From the NCBI GenBank assembly GCA_016929015.1, contig JAFGJQ010000219.1, positions 1 through 51,914 on the forward strand: 51,914 nt of DNA. The letters run 5' to 3'. How positions within the stretch are numbered: the first letter of the stretch is position 1; each line of letters opens with the position of its first letter. The notes under the pieces were generated by a model. The model searched no databases. It was given only the letters and a program-made list of their open reading frames with translations, and was not told the DNA's origin. This document shows positions 10,087 through 20,693 of this stretch, piece after piece. The DNA is from Phycisphaerae bacterium (GTDB taxonomy: Bacteria > Planctomycetota > Phycisphaerae > UBA1845). The position numbers and the translations under genes were made by a program.

Positions 10087-11124
10087 TCAGGCGTTGCCTC
10101 GACGAATGATGCGCCACGCCCGATCGATCGCGTCCATCGCTGGCGACGGATCGACCGGCATCGAATCCGGAGTGATAAGCTCTTTCAGCGGAACGACTTG
10201 AGCAAAGGGCTGGGCCGCGTTCGCCGGTGCTACGCTCTCCCGCAGCCGGCGAGCCAGATCGTTGATCTGCTCTTCGCGCCGCTTGAGCGACTTCTCCAAT
10301 TCGTTCAGGTAAAGAAGCTTGCGCTCGCAGGCGGCCTCACGTTCCTCCAAACGCGACTCTTGCGCTCGCAGAGCGGCTTCCGCCTGCGCTATCGCATCGG
10401 GGCGGTCCGCTGCAATGCCCAGGTCAGCCTCTCCACCACCGATCGTCGCCTCATACGGGCCGACCCGCAGGACATCACCGGCCTGCAGGTACGCCAGCGA
10501 CTGCTGCTCTCCGTTGATCCAGGTGCCCGTACGACTGCCCAGGTCGGCCACCCCCGCCCGACCGTTGAACCAAAAGAGAATCGCATGGGCAAGCGAGACC
10601 TGGGAATCCGTCAGCGCCAAGTCACAGTCATCGCGGCGGCCGATCAGGCACACGGGCGACTGCACAACCACCGGAGGTTCATTGCCGGCCGGGTGCAGGC
10701 AGATGCCGACGGGCGGCAGCGAAGCGGCCTCGTCGAGCCGAATGCCGGAGGCCGTCTGCTCGTTGTGAAGGCTGGATGACTGGATGGCCACCTGAATGCG
10801 GAAGTCGCCGATTTCCACCACGTCTCCATCGTTGAGACTGTGCAGATCGATGGGCTGCCCTCCGCAGCGGGTGCCGCTCGACGTGCACAGATCCTTCAGC
10901 AAAACGTGCGTGCCGTTGTTGATGATGGCGCAATGTGCTTTCGCCACGGCGGCGCCGGGCAGCAGAATATGACAGTTCGGACCGGATCCGATCAGGGTGA
11001 CGGGACGACGAACGTTCCACGTCTTCTGGTTGACCGTCCCAACCCCCGCGGTGATGCGTACACGAGGGGCGTTGGACGGAAGCGTCGGGCCGGACGTCGG
11101 TTTCGTACCGGGTATCGAGGGCAT
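10087..11124 (-). CDS. FHA-domain protein (two FHA domains plus coiled coil)
   Basis: LIGSGPNCHILLPGAAVAKAHCAI and LIGRRDDCDLALTDSQVSLAHAIL...DLGSRTGTWING; start probably MPSIPGTK within a longer ORF (to 11214). Confidence 0.85.
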   Translation of the reverse strand: MPSIPGTKPTSGPTLPSNAPRVRITAGVGTVNQKTWNVRRPVTLIGSGPNCHILLPGAAVAKAHCAIINNGTHVLLKDLCTSSGTRCGGQPIDLHSLNDGDVVEIGDFRIQVAIQSSSLHNEQTASGIRLDEAASLPPVGICLHPAGNEPPVVVQSPVCLIGRRDDCDLALTDSQVSLAHAILFWFNGRAGVADLGSRTGTWINGEQQSLAYLQAGDVLRVGPYEATIGGGEADLGIAADRPDAIAQAEAALRAQESRLEEREAACERKLLYLNELEKSLKRREEQINDLARRLRESVAPANAAQPFAQVVPLKELITPDSMPVDPSPAMDAIDRAWRIIRRGNA

Positions 11125-11352
11125 GGGCTGCTCCCTGAGGTAGGGAAGCGCCGGCCCGGCTTCTCGACCCTCCGTTGACGAAAACCGGACCGCCGCGACC
11201 TGGCTGCAGATCACTCACGCGTGGCCGGAACGCCACGCGGCATACGAGTCGGTCCTTCTAGTCCGCGTGCCCCAATCAAGGTAGACTGCCGTAAAAGGTA
11301 CGATTCACCGGACGGCAAAGCAAACGTCCGGTCATACGGCGAAGGACCGGTA

Positions 11353-12195
11353 ATGCACATTCTCCTCTGCAACGATGACGGACTGGATGCTCCCGGCCTG
11401 GCCGCGCTTCACCGGGCCTGCCGCTCCCTGGGCGAGGTATCGGTCGTAGCGCCCGCGACCGAGCAATCGACAACCGGTCATACCGTGAATCTCCGCGGCC
11501 CGGTCCGGGTCCGCGAGTACCGCCATCCGTCGTTCGGTCCCGTGTTCGCGGTGGACGGCACGCCGGCGGACTGCGTTCGCCTGGCGGTCGCTGAACTGAT
11601 CGAACGACCGATCGACCTGGTGGCCAGCGGAATCAACCGCGGCGCGAATCTGGGGGTGGACGTGTACTACTCCGGCACGGTGGCGGGCGCACGAGAGGCT
11701 GCAATTCTGGGACTGTCCGCCGTGGCGGTTTCACAGTTCGTCGTCCGCGGGCAGGAGGTGGATTGGGACCGGGCGTCACAGTTGACCCAGCGGTTCCTCC
11801 AGGAATGGCTGCCGCATTCAAAAGGCTGGAACGAAGGCAAGCCGGACGGTACCGCGCGGCTGTGGAACGTAAACCTGCCGCCGGCGCGTCCGGGAAAAAA
11901 GGAACTTGCCGTCTGCCTGGTGGCTCAATCGACGGATCCGCTGCCGAATCAATACTGCCGATCGGAGAATGAGGATCCACCGTCCTACACGTACTGCGGA
12001 CCCTATGCGCAGCGGTTGGCCCGGCCGGGCACGGACGTGGCGACGGTGTTCGCGGGCGACATTGCCCTAACCCCGCTGTCGATCGGATCCACGGACGAAG
12101 CCGCTCTGCAGAATCGGTTTCGGTCCGTGCTGCGCGAGCCCGGATTGACCCCTCGCGGCGACGGGGCCGAGGGTCCGAAAGGCGAAGAAATTTGA
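11353..12195 (+). CDS. surE: 5'-nucleotidase SurE
   Basis: MHILLCNDDGLDAPGLAAL...ATEQSTTGHTVNLRGPV...VDGTPADCVRLA...SGINRGANLGVDVYYSGTVAGAREA. Confidence 0.95.
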   Translation: MHILLCNDDGLDAPGLAALHRACRSLGEVSVVAPATEQSTTGHTVNLRGPVRVREYRHPSFGPVFAVDGTPADCVRLAVAELIERPIDLVASGINRGANLGVDVYYSGTVAGAREAAILGLSAVAVSQFVVRGQEVDWDRASQLTQRFLQEWLPHSKGWNEGKPDGTARLWNVNLPPARPGKKELAVCLVAQSTDPLPNQYCRSENEDPPSYTYCGPYAQRLARPGTDVATVFAGDIALTPLSIGSTDEAALQNRFRSVLREPGLTPRGDGAEGPKGEEI

Positions 12196-12268
12196 CTGTG
12201 CCGAGGTTGGGCAATCCGGCGATAAACCCGATGAGTAAGCAGGATCGCCGCTCCGATTGGGTCCAGCC

Positions 12269-12358
12269 ATGCATGCCTTATCATCCTGGGTTCTTCGCGT
12301 CATCGTATTTGTCCTGCTTGCTGCCGTGGCCGCCTGGGGCGGCCTGGCGGGAGGCTGA
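12269..12358 (+). CDS. Candidate 29-aa single-TM microprotein
   Basis: MHALSSWVLRVIVFVLLAAVAAWGGLAGG*; below ORF-track cutoff; hydrophobic helix only. Confidence 0.25.
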   Translation: MHALSSWVLRVIVFVLLAAVAAWGGLAGG

Positions 12359-12703
12359 GTTCCTCCATCACTCCTGACACACGCGGCGTCCAACCCCAAG
12401 ACCCGGATGTGGCCGACCCAGATCAGCGCCGTGGCCTTTTGCTTCGGTATTCGGACTCCGTGGCGGCGGTCCGGATCGCGGCCGCCTCCCTGTCGCGTTT
12501 GAGACGTTCAGTCCAGTGCGGGACCACGGTCCCAGGCCGCTTGCCGGGCGCCGCAAGGGCCCCTGCTGCTGTCGCCGTATCGGTCTGCTCCACAGGCAGG
12601 TGTTGCCGCCGCCCCTCCGGCGTGGTAAGAGTCACCCTCGACGTCCGTTTCTCAAAAGCCCGGTTTGACAGGGCACAACCTCGCCTGTTTCGGATGAAAG
12701 ACC

Positions 12704-14515
12704 ATGCTTGCCACTTCAGGGAAAACCTCTCGCCCGTACGTACTGCTGCCGATCCTGCTCTCGGCGATCCTGCCGGCATGCTCAAAAGACGAGGGGAAAG
12801 GCAAAGGGGCCGGGGCGGCGTCAACACTGCCCGACGTGCCCGCGCCCAGTCTCTCCGACCTCGAGTCCGTCGTGCGACAGCAGATTGAAGAGGCCCAGGC
12901 CGCAGTGAAAGCGTCTCCCCGGGACGCGACGGTCAACGGTCGTTTGGCCATGCTGTACCACCTCTACGGCCTGACGGATGCCGCCGCCGCGGCGTATCAG
13001 CGGACCGCGCTGATCGAGCCGCGGACGCACAAGTGGCATTACCTGCGAGCCAGTTGCCTGGCCGGGTCCGATCGGAAGCAGGACGTCATCGAATCTCTGC
13101 AGGCCGCGGTGGATGCAAAGCCAGACTTCCTGCTCGGCTGGATCGGGTTGGGGTACCGTCATCTGGAGGCCAAGGATTACGACGCGGCCCGACGGGCCTT
13201 CCAGAAGGCGGGTGAACTGGATACCGATTCAGCGCAGGCCGCTTTCGGGCTCGGGCAGACCGAGCTTCAATCAGGCCGGCACAACGAGGCGGTGGACGCC
13301 CTTCGTCGGGCCGCGACGCGGGCGCCTCAGGCCGGCATTGTGCACCGAACGCTGGCGGAGGCCTATGAGAAGGTGGGCAACGCCGCCGCGGCGGCGAATG
13401 CGCAAATGGCCGGGTACCGTCCGGGCGGTCTACCGCCCATGCCGACGCCCGAGCTGGATGAAGTGGAAGCACTCGCCACGGGCTCCTCAAGCGAATTGAA
13501 GCTGGCCCGCCAGGCAGCGGCGCAGGGCGATTTCGATGGCGCGATGTCACACGTGGACCGGGCGCTCGAATACGCTCCCCAATCCGCAGACGCGCACCTC
13601 ACCAAGGCCACGCTTCTGATGAACGCGCAGAAAAACGACGAGGCCCTGGAGTTGCTGAAGCAGGCCGTCGAGGCTTCTCCCAATGAACCCCTGCTCCTCA
13701 TTGGGCTGGGTGACATGCTGTTGCGCTCCGGACAGATCGACGAGGCGCGGCAGCGGTTTGAACAGGCAGTCGCAGCAGCACCGGATCGCGTCGAGGCGCG
13801 CCTGGCAATGGCGCGGTTCCAGGAGAGCCAGGGCAATCTGACCGCGGCCGTGGATCTGCTGCGGGCCATTCTCACAACCCAGTCGGAGCAGATCGAAACG
13901 CGGTACTACCTCGGCCGGCTTCTGGCCGCGCAGAGAAAGCTGGATGAGGCGCAGGTTGAGATGGAACGCTTGGTGCAGCAGCGGCCCGATCACGCCCCGG
14001 CGCACCACGTGCTTGCCGAGTTGCTGGCGGCAAAGGGACGAAAGGAGGAGGCCATCTTCCATGCCCAGGCCGCCATCCAGGCTCAATCGCAGGATCCCCA
14101 CACCCACGTGCTGCTCGCGCAGTTGTACTGGGGCGACGGACAGTACGGCATGGTGGATCGGACCCTGAACGACGGGCTGCGGCGTCACCCTCGTTCTCTC
14201 CAACTGGCGAATTCTCTCGCCTGGCTACGGGCCACGTGCCCGGAGCAACTCTATCGCAACGGAGCAGAAGCGGTGCGACTGGCGTCAAGCGTGATCGAGG
14301 CGGTTCCCGAAGATCCGCAGCTTCTGGACACACTGGCCGCCGCCCAGGCGGAATCGGGTGACTTCGCGGCTGCAGTCAAGACCCAGCAGAAAGTGGTGGA
14401 ACTCATCCGGACGGCGGGAAGGAATCCGTCGGAAGGCGGATACGAGGCTCGCCTGTCGCTCTATCAATCGGGCCAGAAGTACCGCGAAACGATGGGAGGG
14501 GCGCCCACCAAATGA
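12704..14515 (+). CDS. TPR-repeat lipoprotein
   Basis: 603 aa; lipobox LLSAILPACSKD; many TPR units. Confidence 0.85.
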   Translation: MLATSGKTSRPYVLLPILLSAILPACSKDEGKGKGAGAASTLPDVPAPSLSDLESVVRQQIEEAQAAVKASPRDATVNGRLAMLYHLYGLTDAAAAAYQRTALIEPRTHKWHYLRASCLAGSDRKQDVIESLQAAVDAKPDFLLGWIGLGYRHLEAKDYDAARRAFQKAGELDTDSAQAAFGLGQTELQSGRHNEAVDALRRAATRAPQAGIVHRTLAEAYEKVGNAAAAANAQMAGYRPGGLPPMPTPELDEVEALATGSSSELKLARQAAAQGDFDGAMSHVDRALEYAPQSADAHLTKATLLMNAQKNDEALELLKQAVEASPNEPLLLIGLGDMLLRSGQIDEARQRFEQAVAAAPDRVEARLAMARFQESQGNLTAAVDLLRAILTTQSEQIETRYYLGRLLAAQRKLDEAQVEMERLVQQRPDHAPAHHVLAELLAAKGRKEEAIFHAQAAIQAQSQDPHTHVLLAQLYWGDGQYGMVDRTLNDGLRRHPRSLQLANSLAWLRATCPEQLYRNGAEAVRLASSVIEAVPEDPQLLDTLAAAQAESGDFAAAVKTQQKVVELIRTAGRNPSEGGYEARLSLYQSGQKYRETMGGAPTK

Positions 14516-14527
14516 GGCCGCTTTCGG

Positions 14528-16141
14528 TCACAACGTGACCAGCGACGCCTCCACGTCCGCCGCAAGCTCCGGCGTCTTCTGGCGGCGGACCCGCTCAAAC
14601 TCGTTCGCGCACCGGCGGAAGGCGGCAATGACGTCAGGGTCAAAGTGACGGCCGCTGTCGGCACATAGAGACTCGACCGCCTGCTGATGCGGGACGGCGG
14701 CCTTGTACCGGCGGGTGCTGGTGGCCGCATCGTAGGCGTCCGCCAGGGCCACAATGCGGGCGGCCAGGGGAATGTCCTCCCCCTTCAGACCGCGCGGGTA
14801 TCCGCTGCCGTCGAATTTCTCGTGATGGCAGTAGGCGATATCGATGCTCATCTGCAGCAGAGGAATGTGCCCCGTCTGCTCAAGGGCGATCGCCAACGTC
14901 TGTCGCCCGATGATCGTGTGCGTCTTCATGATCTGGAATTCCCGCTCCGACAGCGGCCCCTCCTTGGTCAGAATCCCGTCGGGAATGCCGACCTTCCCGA
15001 TGTCGTGCAACGGGGCGGCCAGCGTCAGGTTTTCGATGACCTCCGGGGTCAGAATGGAGCGGTACTTGGACGATCGAGCCATCTGCTCCGCCAGCAGGCG
15101 GACGTAATCCTGCACGCGTTCGAGATGTTGGGCGGTCTCCTCGTCGCGGTATTCGGCCAGCCGGCCCACCGTCATGAGCAGCACGTGGACCGAGCGTTCC
15201 AGCCGGGCCCGCGTGATGTGCGTATGGATGGCAATGGCCGCCGAATCCGCGATGGACTGGATGCAGTCCACTTCGTCGGGCGCGAAGCGTGTGCCCCCCT
15301 GCTTGTCGGTGATGTTCAGCACGCCGAGCACTTCACGATCGCGCTTGGGCGAATTCAGAATCAACGGAGCGCACACGAACGCGTCGCTCGCATAGCCGCG
15401 GTCGTCCGCGACCAGGCCGTTGCCCATCGCCTCCGCGGTGACAATCTTGCCCGTCGAGTACACCTTTCCCGCGATGCCCTCCACGGAGGCGATGCGGATC
15501 CGCGACACGAGCTCGGCCGGGATGCCGATCGCGCGGCGGCAGACCAGGTGCGTGTCGTCCTCGTCCCGCAGCATGAGCGAAATGCGATTGCTGCTGGTGG
15601 CCCGCTGCGCGCAGTGGATGGTCAGGTCCAGCACGTCGTCCAGTGACGACGCCTCGTTCAGCTCCTTTGCGAACGTGTACAGGAGTTGCAAGCGTGAGGT
15701 CTTCTGGTTGTTCTCGTCGGCAAGCTGGCTGGTCAGCGTGTCCAGCTCGCGCCCCGTCACCGAAAGCCGGTGCATGGACCGAACGCGGGCGATCAACTCC
15801 TCCATCGCGAAGGGTTTGACCACGTATTCCTGCGCCCCGGATTCCAGGCCGAGCACAAGGGACTCCGTGTCCGGGTTCCCCGTGAGGATGATGATCGGGA
15901 TGCGGGCCGTCAGCGGGTCCGCCTTGAGCTGCTGGATCGCCTCCATCCCGTCCATGACCGGCATGGACCAGTCCAGAACGATCACGTCGGGCAGATACTC
16001 GCGGGCAATGGCCAGCCCGTCCTGCCCGTTGGCGGCCGTACGCACGTCAAACCCGGCTCGGCGCAGGTGCGCACTCACGACAAACGTGAGCCGTGAATCG
16101 TCGTCCACAACCAGAACTCGTCCGGGTTGGATCGCTGCCAT
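14528..16141 (-). CDS. Response regulator with REC, GAF and HD-GYP domains
   Basis: RVLVVDDDSRLTFVV...DVIVLDWSMPVMDG; GAF region; HDIGKVGIPDGIL...HHEKFDGSGYPRGLKGEDIPLAARIVALADAYDA. Confidence 0.93.
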   Translation of the reverse strand: MAAIQPGRVLVVDDDSRLTFVVSAHLRRAGFDVRTAANGQDGLAIAREYLPDVIVLDWSMPVMDGMEAIQQLKADPLTARIPIIILTGNPDTESLVLGLESGAQEYVVKPFAMEELIARVRSMHRLSVTGRELDTLTSQLADENNQKTSRLQLLYTFAKELNEASSLDDVLDLTIHCAQRATSSNRISLMLRDEDDTHLVCRRAIGIPAELVSRIRIASVEGIAGKVYSTGKIVTAEAMGNGLVADDRGYASDAFVCAPLILNSPKRDREVLGVLNITDKQGGTRFAPDEVDCIQSIADSAAIAIHTHITRARLERSVHVLLMTVGRLAEYRDEETAQHLERVQDYVRLLAEQMARSSKYRSILTPEVIENLTLAAPLHDIGKVGIPDGILTKEGPLSEREFQIMKTHTIIGRQTLAIALEQTGHIPLLQMSIDIAYCHHEKFDGSGYPRGLKGEDIPLAARIVALADAYDAATSTRRYKAAVPHQQAVESLCADSGRHFDPDVIAAFRRCANEFERVRRQKTPELAADVEASLVTL

Positions 16142-16342
16142 CTCCCGTACCTGTAACACGCCGAATCGCGACACGGTTCAGCCTATGCTGCAATCGGCAT
16201 TCTGGCGGCATCGGACCATGTCCCTTCCCCGATTCCGACCCCTTCTCCCGGGCGAAAGGTCCGATTACCGAGAGACCGGCGGATTGTGCGCGTCGCCGAC
16301 GCCGGGCCCTCGCCCGATAACCGTCGGCGCGCCCCGACCGGC

Positions 16343-18130
16343 CTACGGCTGCGGGGGCACGGCGCCCCGAAGGGTGTGCGCGGATCCCGTGCGAAGCGGA
16401 CCGCCGCGAGCCGTGGACCATGGCACGCAGTTACACGCCGAGCCGGGAACGGTGAAGACGTCCATGCCGTGGTCAAAGGTCTGAACGAAGATCTCGAGTT
16501 GCCCGTCGCCTGTGACGTCTGCGACGGTGGGGGCGGCGGGCGCTCCGTTGCCGTTCCCGTTGTGACCCGGCGAGGGCAGGAATACGTCGTGAAGGCACGT
16601 GCCGTCCGCCGCGAGAATCACAAGACGGCCGGAGTCGGTTGTGTCCGGATCACCCCAGGTGGAGAAGAGCAGCTCCGGCCTGCCGTCCTGGTTCAGATCG
16701 GCCACCGTCACTTCAGAGGCGTACAGGATCGGCTTGCCGCGGGTGTAGTCGTAACGCCAGAGCCGGTTGCCGTCCGCATCAAAGAGGTAGACATGGCCAT
16801 CGTTGAGTGAAACGGCGATCTCGGGCCGGTCGTCGTCCCGGACGTTCACGACGGTCGGTGCCGGCACGCCCGCCGGCGGATACCAGCCGTCCACATGGAT
16901 CGGCGTGTCGCCGCGCGGCAGTGTCTCCCACCCCGCCTTACGCATGCCGGATCGGCTCCCGTCACCGTAGGCCCCTTCAAGCACCATCAACCCGTACGCC
17001 TGGGTGACGTACGGCACGTGCATCTCGATGTTGGGGACGCCAAGCACTTCGTTCTGCCCATCGAGGTCCAGGTCCACCACGCTCGGCGGTGACGCGGTCC
17101 ATTGCAGCCATTCGGTCCAGTTCGGATGCGGCCACTCGCCGGTGTGCTCGTGGTAGTGGTTCGCCTCCACCACAGGGTCGGCCCAGCGGATGAACTGGCC
17201 CCACGTCAGCCGCTCGCCCTCGTACTCCGACGCACGGTTGGTGAACCACGGTGCGGTGTCGATGGCCACACCGTCATGGTCGAACGCCTGAATGTGGTGA
17301 TTGTCATACGTGACGATGACCTCCAATTCGGCGTCATCATCGATGTTGCCGATCCCGACGTTCAACCCATAGCATCCGTAGCCGTTGTGCCCCTGGCCGT
17401 TGCGGTCCGCGTCGTTGCCCGGGCCGGACAGCGCGTTGTACCGCGGCCAGGCCGGGCTGTGGCCCCCGGCGGGCTGATAGAGTGAACCGTCCGGGCTGAA
17501 CACGAACACCTGGGCGCCGCCGTCGGCGCTGGGCTGCGTCTGCGTGGTGGTGGCCACCACTTCGATGAAGCCGTCGTGGTTCAGATCGGCGGCGGCCAGG
17601 CCGCGCACCTCCGGGGACTCACCGGCCGTGGTTGTGTCGGCCGGCCAGCCGCGCTTGACGGTGAGCGCGGAAGACGTCCATTCCCAGGCGTACACGCGGC
17701 TTCCCTTGCCGGCGACCACTTCGGTGATGCCGTCACCATCCAGATCCGCGACCACGTGGGGCGCGTAGACCCGGCCATCGCCATCGTCAGCGATGTCCAG
17801 CAGGTTCCCGTCGCGATCGAAGACGTAGACGGAGTAATAGGCGGCGATGAGCTCCTGATTGCCGTCGCCATCCAGGTCATAGACCAGCGGCGACGCGAAC
17901 CAACTCGTCTGGCCGGCCAGTGTTACGAGGTGTACCGGCGCCTGGACGTCGCCGGTGCTGGTTCCCGCGTCGCAGACGGGGTCGAGAATCGTGACGGGGT
18001 TGGCGTTGTTGTTCGTGTTGCCATCGGTGCCGTTTCCGTTGGCGCGCGTTCCCGGCCCCGACTCCATGGCGCAGCCGGCCGACACGCCGAAGCCAGCCAT
18101 CACAACGCAAGTCCCCAACCGCATCCACAT
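16343..18130 (-). CDS. FG-GAP/VCBS repeat lipoprotein
   Basis: VMAGFGVSAGCAMESG lipobox; repeated DLDGDGNQEL/DLNHDGFIEVVA/DLNQDGRPELLFS. Confidence 0.88.
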   Translation of the reverse strand: MWMRLGTCVVMAGFGVSAGCAMESGPGTRANGNGTDGNTNNNANPVTILDPVCDAGTSTGDVQAPVHLVTLAGQTSWFASPLVYDLDGDGNQELIAAYYSVYVFDRDGNLLDIADDGDGRVYAPHVVADLDGDGITEVVAGKGSRVYAWEWTSSALTVKRGWPADTTTAGESPEVRGLAAADLNHDGFIEVVATTTQTQPSADGGAQVFVFSPDGSLYQPAGGHSPAWPRYNALSGPGNDADRNGQGHNGYGCYGLNVGIGNIDDDAELEVIVTYDNHHIQAFDHDGVAIDTAPWFTNRASEYEGERLTWGQFIRWADPVVEANHYHEHTGEWPHPNWTEWLQWTASPPSVVDLDLDGQNEVLGVPNIEMHVPYVTQAYGLMVLEGAYGDGSRSGMRKAGWETLPRGDTPIHVDGWYPPAGVPAPTVVNVRDDDRPEIAVSLNDGHVYLFDADGNRLWRYDYTRGKPILYASEVTVADLNQDGRPELLFSTWGDPDTTDSGRLVILAADGTCLHDVFLPSPGHNGNGNGAPAAPTVADVTGDGQLEIFVQTFDHGMDVFTVPGSACNCVPWSTARGGPLRTGSAHTLRGAVPPQP

Positions 18131-18178
18131 CGAGAAACCTCCATCTGTCAGCCGAACGCCCGGACTCCGACCGCGCGC

Positions 18179-18235
18179 GGCTGAAAATCAGCCACTTGGT
18201 GGTTGATTTTCAACCGTTTGGTGGTGAATTTTCAC
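18179..18235. promoter_or_regulatory. Cluster of three phased palindromes, candidate operator array
   Basis: GGCTGAAAATCAGCC (18179-18193), GGTTGATTTTCAACC (18201-18215), GTGAATTTTCAC (18224-18235); centres ~22 bp apart; 49-105 bp upstream of the minus-strand start at 18130. Confidence 0.6.
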
Positions 18236-18378
18236 AGGCAATCTGGCTACGGCGCATAACGTGCGTCCATGCAAAATGTTACGTCAGAGACCGGGGGCCG
18301 TTTCTGGAGCAGTGGTGCCCGGTCCTCCCGGCGGAGCCTGAGCGGTTTGGGCTGCCCGGGAACCCGACCTGGCATCTC

Positions 18379-20475
18379 CTACTCGATGTTCAGGTTCAGC
18401 AGGTACTGGTCGAGGGCTTCCTTCTGCTGCTGCTCCTGCTGGGTGTACTGCGCGATCAGGCGATTCGCCTCGTCCAGTTCGTTCTCCTGCTCGGTCAGCT
18501 TCTTGAGGTACCGCTCGTGCAGCTCCGTGCCCTCGCGAACCGTCTTGAGGTTCTCGCGAACGCGACCCTGGTCCGCCGTGATCTGCGCCACGCGCTGTGT
18601 CTGCTGATTCTTGCGGGCCTGCGTGTTGCCCAGTTCGTTTCGCATCTGGGCGACCTTCTCCAGCGCCTCCCGAACCTTCGGACTGACCACCTTCGCCCGA
18701 ATGTAGAACTCGATCGTGTCCAGGCCGCTGCTGCTCAGCGCGATGTACTGGTCGCCCTGCCGCTCCTCTCGAACGGTCAGGCTCGTCGTCTCGTTCGGCT
18801 TGGCGTCCACCTTGAAGCGGTATACCTGCGGCGTCCGCTCGAACGGATCCTTCGGCGTCACCAGCGTCCAGTCTGCCCGAAACGGATGCTCGAGCAGCAC
18901 GGCCCGGACCGCATCGTCCTTGTTCTTCACGTTGAACGTGTATTCCTCGACGTATTTCCGGGTGGCGATCAGCGTGCCCTTGGCGATGCGGACAGACGTC
19001 AGCACTTCGGGCTCCGCCTTCGAAACTCGCTCCACTTCACGCTTCAGGTCCAGCGAATACGAGATCAGCCGCTTCTCACCGGGTGTCACGTCGGGCAACT
19101 GGGCGTCGCCTGCATACGTGCCGTCCTCAAACACCGTGATCGGGCCCTGCATCAGGTTTAGATCGGTCGTGTTCTCCAGCCGCAGGCCGTTCAACGGGTG
19201 CTTCGCATGTACGCTCTGCGAGTAGATCGAGTACTTCTCGCCCGCAACGGACTGGTTGACGATCGGCATCATGGCCGACTTCTGGCGCGGCAGGGTCACC
19301 GGCGTCTGGATCGCGTAGGTGAACATCTCGCCGGCCTCCGCGGCGGCGGCGATGGATTCCACCGACGATTCCATCGTGACGTAGTCAAGTGACGCGACCG
19401 GAGCCGGCGAAGCGGCGGGAGCAGCGCCGCCGAAGCCGGCGCCGAAGCCCCCTCGGTTATCCGCCGGAGCGGCCCTTCTCGCCGTCTTCATGCGGCTCGG
19501 CATCTCTCGCTCCACAGCGTCCGCCGCATCCGCAAGTATCCCGTCTCCATCAGAATCAAACATCGCCCCCTCGTATTGCTGCGGCCCCAGCGAGGCGTAG
19601 ATCTCCGGCTGTACCACCGGCCGCGGAATGTACAGCGGCTGGTAGAGATCCTGAACGAACGAGATCGGCCTGCCGGACACCAGCGTGAGATCGACGCCGA
19701 TCCAGTCCTCGTCCGTGGTGTTGTCCACGGTCGCCCAGCCCTGAAGGAACGGCTTCTCGCCGTCCAGAATCAGCCGGTAGCTCGTCTTCCAGATCGGGGC
19801 CTCCAGGATGTACGACACGCGCACCTCCCGCTTGCCCTCGCCGGCGAACTCGAGAATCACCGGCTTCTTGTCCGCATCGTGCGAACCGGCCAGAACGCCC
19901 AGGGCCTTGAACAGCTCCCCGTTCAGCTTCGGATCGGCCAGCCGGACGCCGGAGAGTTCCGTCAGCCGGAACGCGCGAATTCCCTCCGCGCAAGCGACGT
20001 TCAGCACGTCGTGCGGGACCTCCTTGTCCTCCATGATCACAATCTGCCGCTCGACGCTCAAAACGCTCCCCTCGATCGGCTTGGAATCACCTCGGACGGT
20101 GATCTCCACCGGCGTGCCCCGCAGGTCTCCGAGAAACTCCCCGAGCGTACGGTCCTGCGTCAGGTCGATCCCGAACGACCGCAACGTCTTCTCGATCGGG
20201 TCCTTCGGCGCATAGACCACCGGGCGGATCTTTCCGCCACCCATGTCCTGGAGTACCATCGATTTCAGAATGTCGTTAATCTGGGCAGTCTTAAACGGCA
20301 GTTCCATGGTGGCCGTGCCGTCCACATGCCCGGCTCGTTCGTAAAACGCCACGCCGCTTGAAAAAATCGTCACACGCTTGAGCGGCACTTCCTGGCCGGA
20401 TGCACTCGTGGCGATGAACAGACCGGCAAACAACACGGGGCTGACAGCTCGTCGCATGGTAATGACCTCCTGCAC
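18379..20475 (-). CDS. DUF4139-like domain protein
   Basis: 698 aa; VPLKRVTIFSSGVAFYERAGHVDGTATMELPF...; GEGKREVRVSYILEAPIWKTSYRL; C-terminal coiled coil. Confidence 0.85.
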   Translation of the reverse strand: MQEVITMRRAVSPVLFAGLFIATSASGQEVPLKRVTIFSSGVAFYERAGHVDGTATMELPFKTAQINDILKSMVLQDMGGGKIRPVVYAPKDPIEKTLRSFGIDLTQDRTLGEFLGDLRGTPVEITVRGDSKPIEGSVLSVERQIVIMEDKEVPHDVLNVACAEGIRAFRLTELSGVRLADPKLNGELFKALGVLAGSHDADKKPVILEFAGEGKREVRVSYILEAPIWKTSYRLILDGEKPFLQGWATVDNTTDEDWIGVDLTLVSGRPISFVQDLYQPLYIPRPVVQPEIYASLGPQQYEGAMFDSDGDGILADAADAVEREMPSRMKTARRAAPADNRGGFGAGFGGAAPAASPAPVASLDYVTMESSVESIAAAAEAGEMFTYAIQTPVTLPRQKSAMMPIVNQSVAGEKYSIYSQSVHAKHPLNGLRLENTTDLNLMQGPITVFEDGTYAGDAQLPDVTPGEKRLISYSLDLKREVERVSKAEPEVLTSVRIAKGTLIATRKYVEEYTFNVKNKDDAVRAVLLEHPFRADWTLVTPKDPFERTPQVYRFKVDAKPNETTSLTVREERQGDQYIALSSSGLDTIEFYIRAKVVSPKVREALEKVAQMRNELGNTQARKNQQTQRVAQITADQGRVRENLKTVREGTELHERYLKKLTEQENELDEANRLIAQYTQQEQQQKEALDQYLLNLNIE

Positions 20476-20693
20476 TTGTTCGGACCGGACCGTTGGGCCC
20501 GATCGAATGCGTGATTTCCCCTATACAATCCGCCATCACTTAGACACATCAGCACCGATTCGGTTCCAGATGTCAATGGAAATGACCGCGCGACCGTTTG
20601 GGCGGGGCGTGTGACGCGGCTTCGCACGGTTGCAGCCGCAACGCGCGTCGACTACACTGGCAAGTCTCTCAAAACACAGGGAGAAAGCACAAC

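Noticed and set aside
14526-14540. GGTCAC-AAC-GTGACC hairpin between convergent TPR and HD-GYP genes as terminator
   Set aside because: Only 6-bp arms, overlaps the minus-strand stop, no T-tract; too weak to call.
14687-15646. 319-aa plus-strand ORF
   Set aside because: Antisense to the HD-GYP regulator; no coherent family features.
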